DNA of 7,300 bases from Pseudomonadota bacterium (GTDB lineage Bacteria > Bdellovibrionota_C > UBA2361 > OMIW01), in contig OMIW01000031.1 in NCBI GenBank assembly GCA_900299205.1, positions 1-7,300 on the forward strand, written 5' to 3'. A model generated the notes under the pieces. The model made no database searches. It was not told the DNA's origin and saw only the letters and a list, made by a program, of their open reading frames with translations. The position numbers and the translations under genes were made by a program. Below, piece by piece: positions 5,215 to 7,300 of the stretch. Each line of letters starts with the position of its first letter. Positions within the stretch are counted from its first letter, which is position 1.

Positions 5215-6255
5215 ATGACTGGAGTAGCTCACCACACCATGACAGATGGCGCACCCTCCGACGAGGCTGCTGCTACCGTCCGCCCTTCCCCCTCATTCGG
5301 GTTGGAAAAGATGTGGCGGGTGCAGGGCTCAGAGGGGCGACTGCACCGTCGGGAGATTCTTCGCCATCATCTCATCGGCGCCTGGTCGCACTTGCGAGAA
5401 AGTCCCGCCTTCACCGCCACGACAACCGTTATCATGGGGGTGGTTCTCTCTCTCTGTATCTCGGGAATTGTACTCATCTACAATGCACATATTCTGCTTG
5501 AGTACGCCCGGAGCTCGGTCGGGTTGACGATCTTCTTGCGCGATGATGCTGCATTTGAGAGCCGAGAGCAGCTCGAGAGATATCTTCGAGCTGATGCGAG
5601 GATTGGGTCGGTTCGTTTCGAAAGTAAGGAGGAGGCACTCGAGAAATTACGGCTTGAGACCCCCGCGGTTTCCTCCCTTCTGCAGGGACTTGAAACGCGA
5701 AATCCACTTCCATCCTCGTACGCCGTTACCGTTGTCAAAGAGTACAGCAGCCCTGCGATCTACCAAGAGCTTCGGCGCCGCCTTCAGCAGTTTTCTGATG
5801 TTGAGCTCGTTCAGTATAATAACAGCCTTCTGGGAGAGCTCTCAGAGACTCTGCAGCTCATCGGTTGGCTCGGTGGCGGTGCGGCTTTTGCGAAGTCTTT
5901 TGTAGCAGCGGGCATCGTTGCCCTTACGATTCTCATCTCGGTTGATAGACGGCGGCACGAGATCGTGGTGATGCGTCTTGTCGGGGCACCCGAGCGCTTT
6001 ATTCGTGGCCCGTTCGTTGTTGAGGGGGTTGCCAAGGGTTTGCTCGCAGGGGGGCTAGGCATCGCCGGTGCTGCCCTCGGCTTCTCCGTACTTCATCACA
6101 TCCTTGCATCGGCGTTGCCGTTTGTTCCGGTGTGGGATCGGATTGCGTTTTTGCCAACAGCCCTTCTGGCTGCGGTGCTTGTGGTCGTCGGCACTGTGGG
6201 AGGAATTGCCTCTTTTGGTGCGGTTCGCCGCGCGATTGGGCCGATGGATGCGTGA
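5215..6255 (+). CDS. ftsX: Cell division protein FtsX
   Basis: Membrane subunit of FtsEX; transmits the FtsE ATPase cycle across the inner membrane to the periplasmic hydrolase activator. 346 residues with the expected four membrane segments: about 68-90, 221-242, 270-295 and 312-335. The periplasmic loop (about 91-218) carries the FtsX-type start LTIFLRDDA (104-112), the FESKEEALEKL segment (135-145) and NPLPSSYAVTV (163-173). The FtsX signature RRRHEIVVMRLVGAPERFIRGPFVVEG spans 245-271. A cytoplasmic N-terminal extension of about 60 residues (with Pro/Ala/Ser-rich 10-30) precedes the first membrane segment, as in E. coli FtsX. The ATG is preceded by GGAGA at 5206-5210; the next ATG (5239) has no comparable site. 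It lies 31 bases after ftsE and 7 bases before the EnvC-like gene, so the three form an operon. Confidence 0.95.
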   Translation: MTGVAHHTMTDGAPSDEAAATVRPSPSFGLEKMWRVQGSEGRLHRREILRHHLIGAWSHLRESPAFTATTTVIMGVVLSLCISGIVLIYNAHILLEYARSSVGLTIFLRDDAAFESREQLERYLRADARIGSVRFESKEEALEKLRLETPAVSSLLQGLETRNPLPSSYAVTVVKEYSSPAIYQELRRRLQQFSDVELVQYNNSLLGELSETLQLIGWLGGGAAFAKSFVAAGIVALTILISVDRRRHEIVVMRLVGAPERFIRGPFVVEGVAKGLLAGGLGIAGAALGFSVLHHILASALPFVPVWDRIAFLPTALLAAVLVVVGTVGGIASFGAVRRAIGPMDA

Positions 6256-6257
6256 GG
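6254..6257 (+). promoter_or_regulatory. Ribosome binding site that sets the envC-like start
   Basis: GAGG overlaps the ftsX stop codon and lies five bases before the ATG at 6263. An earlier in-frame ATG at 6248, inside the end of ftsX, has no good Shine-Dalgarno. The 6263 start also gives a compact signal peptide (MRCR, then a hydrophobic core). Confidence 0.6.
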
Positions 6258-6262
6258 ATTTG

Positions 6263-7300
6263 ATGAGATGCCGGGACCATATCGGGGCTTGTCGGTTTCT
6301 AGTCATAGTTACTGCGGTGGTGGGGCTCGTCTTTGCAGGGGCGTATCGGGTTTACGCGGAGGAACCGCAGGATAATGCGGGGCGGACTGCAATCGTGCCC
6401 AGCCAGGAAGAGCAACGTCGAGCGATAGAGCTAACAGAGCAGCTTAATGGGCTCAATAGTCGAGTTACGACGCTCTCTCGGGAGCTCGAGCAATCGCGCG
6501 CAAAGGGTCGGGCAAACGCAGCAAGTCTGGCGGGTATCGAGAGGGATTTAGCCTTGATTGCTGGGCGACGAGAGGTTCTTCGACTCGAACTCGCGACGCA
6601 CCAGGAGGCGCTTTCGCGTGAGGAAGCTCGCGAGGAGGAAGCGGTTCGGGAGCTTGCGGCGCTTTCCGACGAGGTGCGCACCAGATTGCGAGCGCTTTAC
6701 ATGGCGCGCCGTGGAGGAGCCGAGGATCTTCTCGTATTTCACCAGCGAGAGCGTGATGTTGCTCTGTTTTCCCCCCGAGAGCTTGCGATGTGGGGGCGCA
6801 TTGTGAGCTCTGACCGGGATCTTTTGGCTGAATTGGAGAAGAAAAAAGAGGAGGTCTCGATGCTCCGGCAGCGCCTTGACAGAGAGCGTGCTACTCTCGT
6901 GTCGCTTGAGACGACCATTGAGAAGCAAGCGGAGGAGCTCGAGATGAAAAAAACTGTCCGTTCGTCGATGCTCTCGCATCATGAGGCGCATGAGACGTCG
7001 GTGCGTCGAACATTACAGAGTCTTCAGGAGGAGTGGGTTCGATTATCACGGATGCTTGAAGCGCTCACGGGAGGGGGTGCTGAGCCAACAAATCAGATGG
7101 TGGCTCAGCCCATGAGAGGTCCGTATCAGAGTTCAGGCAAAGTCGCGGATATCCCGATTCTCTCGATAGCCATCCCCGCGATTGGCCGGATTGTGCGCCC
7201 ATTTGGCAAGCGTCAAGTGCGTGAGTTTGATGATTTCGTATCAGCAAATGGAGTCGAGCTGCTGGTTGAAGAAGGGGGGGTCGTCAAAGGGGTACAGGGG
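6263..7300 (+). CDS. envC: EnvC-like murein hydrolase activator (coiled coil + LytM/M23 domain), 3' end outside window
   Basis: Periplasmic partner of FtsEX; EnvC-type proteins dock on FtsX and activate amidases that split septal peptidoglycan. The frame is open to the window end (346 codons visible). Residues 1-32 form a signal peptide or N-terminal anchor: MRCR, hydrophobic 12-27, likely cut after VYA (32). A long coiled coil (about 47-145) leads to LRALYMARRGGAEDLLVFHQ (142-161) and the helical region to about 190. This resembles the turn between coiled-coil arms in EnvC-like proteins. A second coiled coil (185-268) and a Gly/Pro/Gln-rich linker (270-300) follow. The LytM domain begins with GRIVRPFGK (308-316) and continues to VKGVQG at the edge. 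Where active M23 enzymes have HxGxD, this protein reads ANGVE (328-332), so the first metal-ligand His and Asp are missing, as in non-catalytic EnvC. The rest of the domain is not visible. Confidence 0.88.
   Translation, partial: MRCRDHIGACRFLVIVTAVVGLVFAGAYRVYAEEPQDNAGRTAIVPSQEEQRRAIELTEQLNGLNSRVTTLSRELEQSRAKGRANAASLAGIERDLALIAGRREVLRLELATHQEALSREEAREEEAVRELAALSDEVRTRLRALYMARRGGAEDLLVFHQRERDVALFSPRELAMWGRIVSSDRDLLAELEKKKEEVSMLRQRLDRERATLVSLETTIEKQAEELEMKKTVRSSMLSHHEAHETSVRRTLQSLQEEWVRLSRMLEALTGGGAEPTNQMVAQPMRGPYQSSGKVADIPILSIAIPAIGRIVRPFGKRQVREFDDFVSANGVELLVEEGGVVKGVQG

Noticed and set aside
6352-6991. Minus-strand open frames opposite the envC-like gene (109 and 147 codons)
   Set aside because: They are Ser/Arg-rich shadows of the charged coiled-coil coding sequence on the plus strand.

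Overview
The window comes from a diderm (Gram-negative type) bacterium of moderately high GC. This is shown by a lipoprotein with a clear lipobox, an MlaE-type lipid-transporter permease and a complete ftsE-ftsX pair followed by an EnvC-like coiled-coil/LytM protein. GTG and TTG codons are used as starts or possible starts. The ftsE-ftsX-envC order is found in several proteobacterial and deltaproteobacterial (sensu lato) lineages. I cannot name the genus, and nothing in the sequence is a ribosomal or tRNA marker.

Layout. Positions 1-71 hold a strong inverted repeat cut at the window edge, followed by about 155 bases with no convincing gene. Positions 229-4168 are four genes, all on the minus strand. 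In transcription order (right to left) they are an unrecognised small lipoprotein (4168-3548), an MlaE/YrbE-family permease (3551-2790, GTG start overlapping the lipoprotein stop as GTGA), a DUF4380-family protein with a mutarotase-like look (2775-1801), and glycerol kinase glpK (1698-229). The first three are tightly packed; a 102-base gap separates the DUF4380 gene from glpK.

A 268-base divergent region (4169-4436) separates this cluster from the plus-strand cell-division cluster. It holds three CACGA half-sites in alternating orientation at exact 14-base steps, two seven-C tracts and a TTGAC/GTCAA inverted repeat just before the ftsE ribosome binding site.

The plus-strand cluster is ftsE (4437-5183), ftsX (5215-6255) and a 5' fragment of an EnvC-like murein hydrolase activator (6263 to the window end). 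FtsE (ATPase) and FtsX (membrane protein) form the complex that, through a periplasmic EnvC-type partner, switches on amidases that split septal peptidoglycan. The visible part of the LytM domain lacks the first metal-ligand His and Asp, as expected for an activator rather than an active peptidase.

The most unusual part is the left cluster. It has an MlaE permease with neither an MlaF-type ATPase nor an MlaD/MCE protein within the window, coupled instead to a lipoprotein of unknown family and followed by DUF4380 and glycerol kinase genes. No mobile element, CRISPR array, rRNA or tRNA was found.
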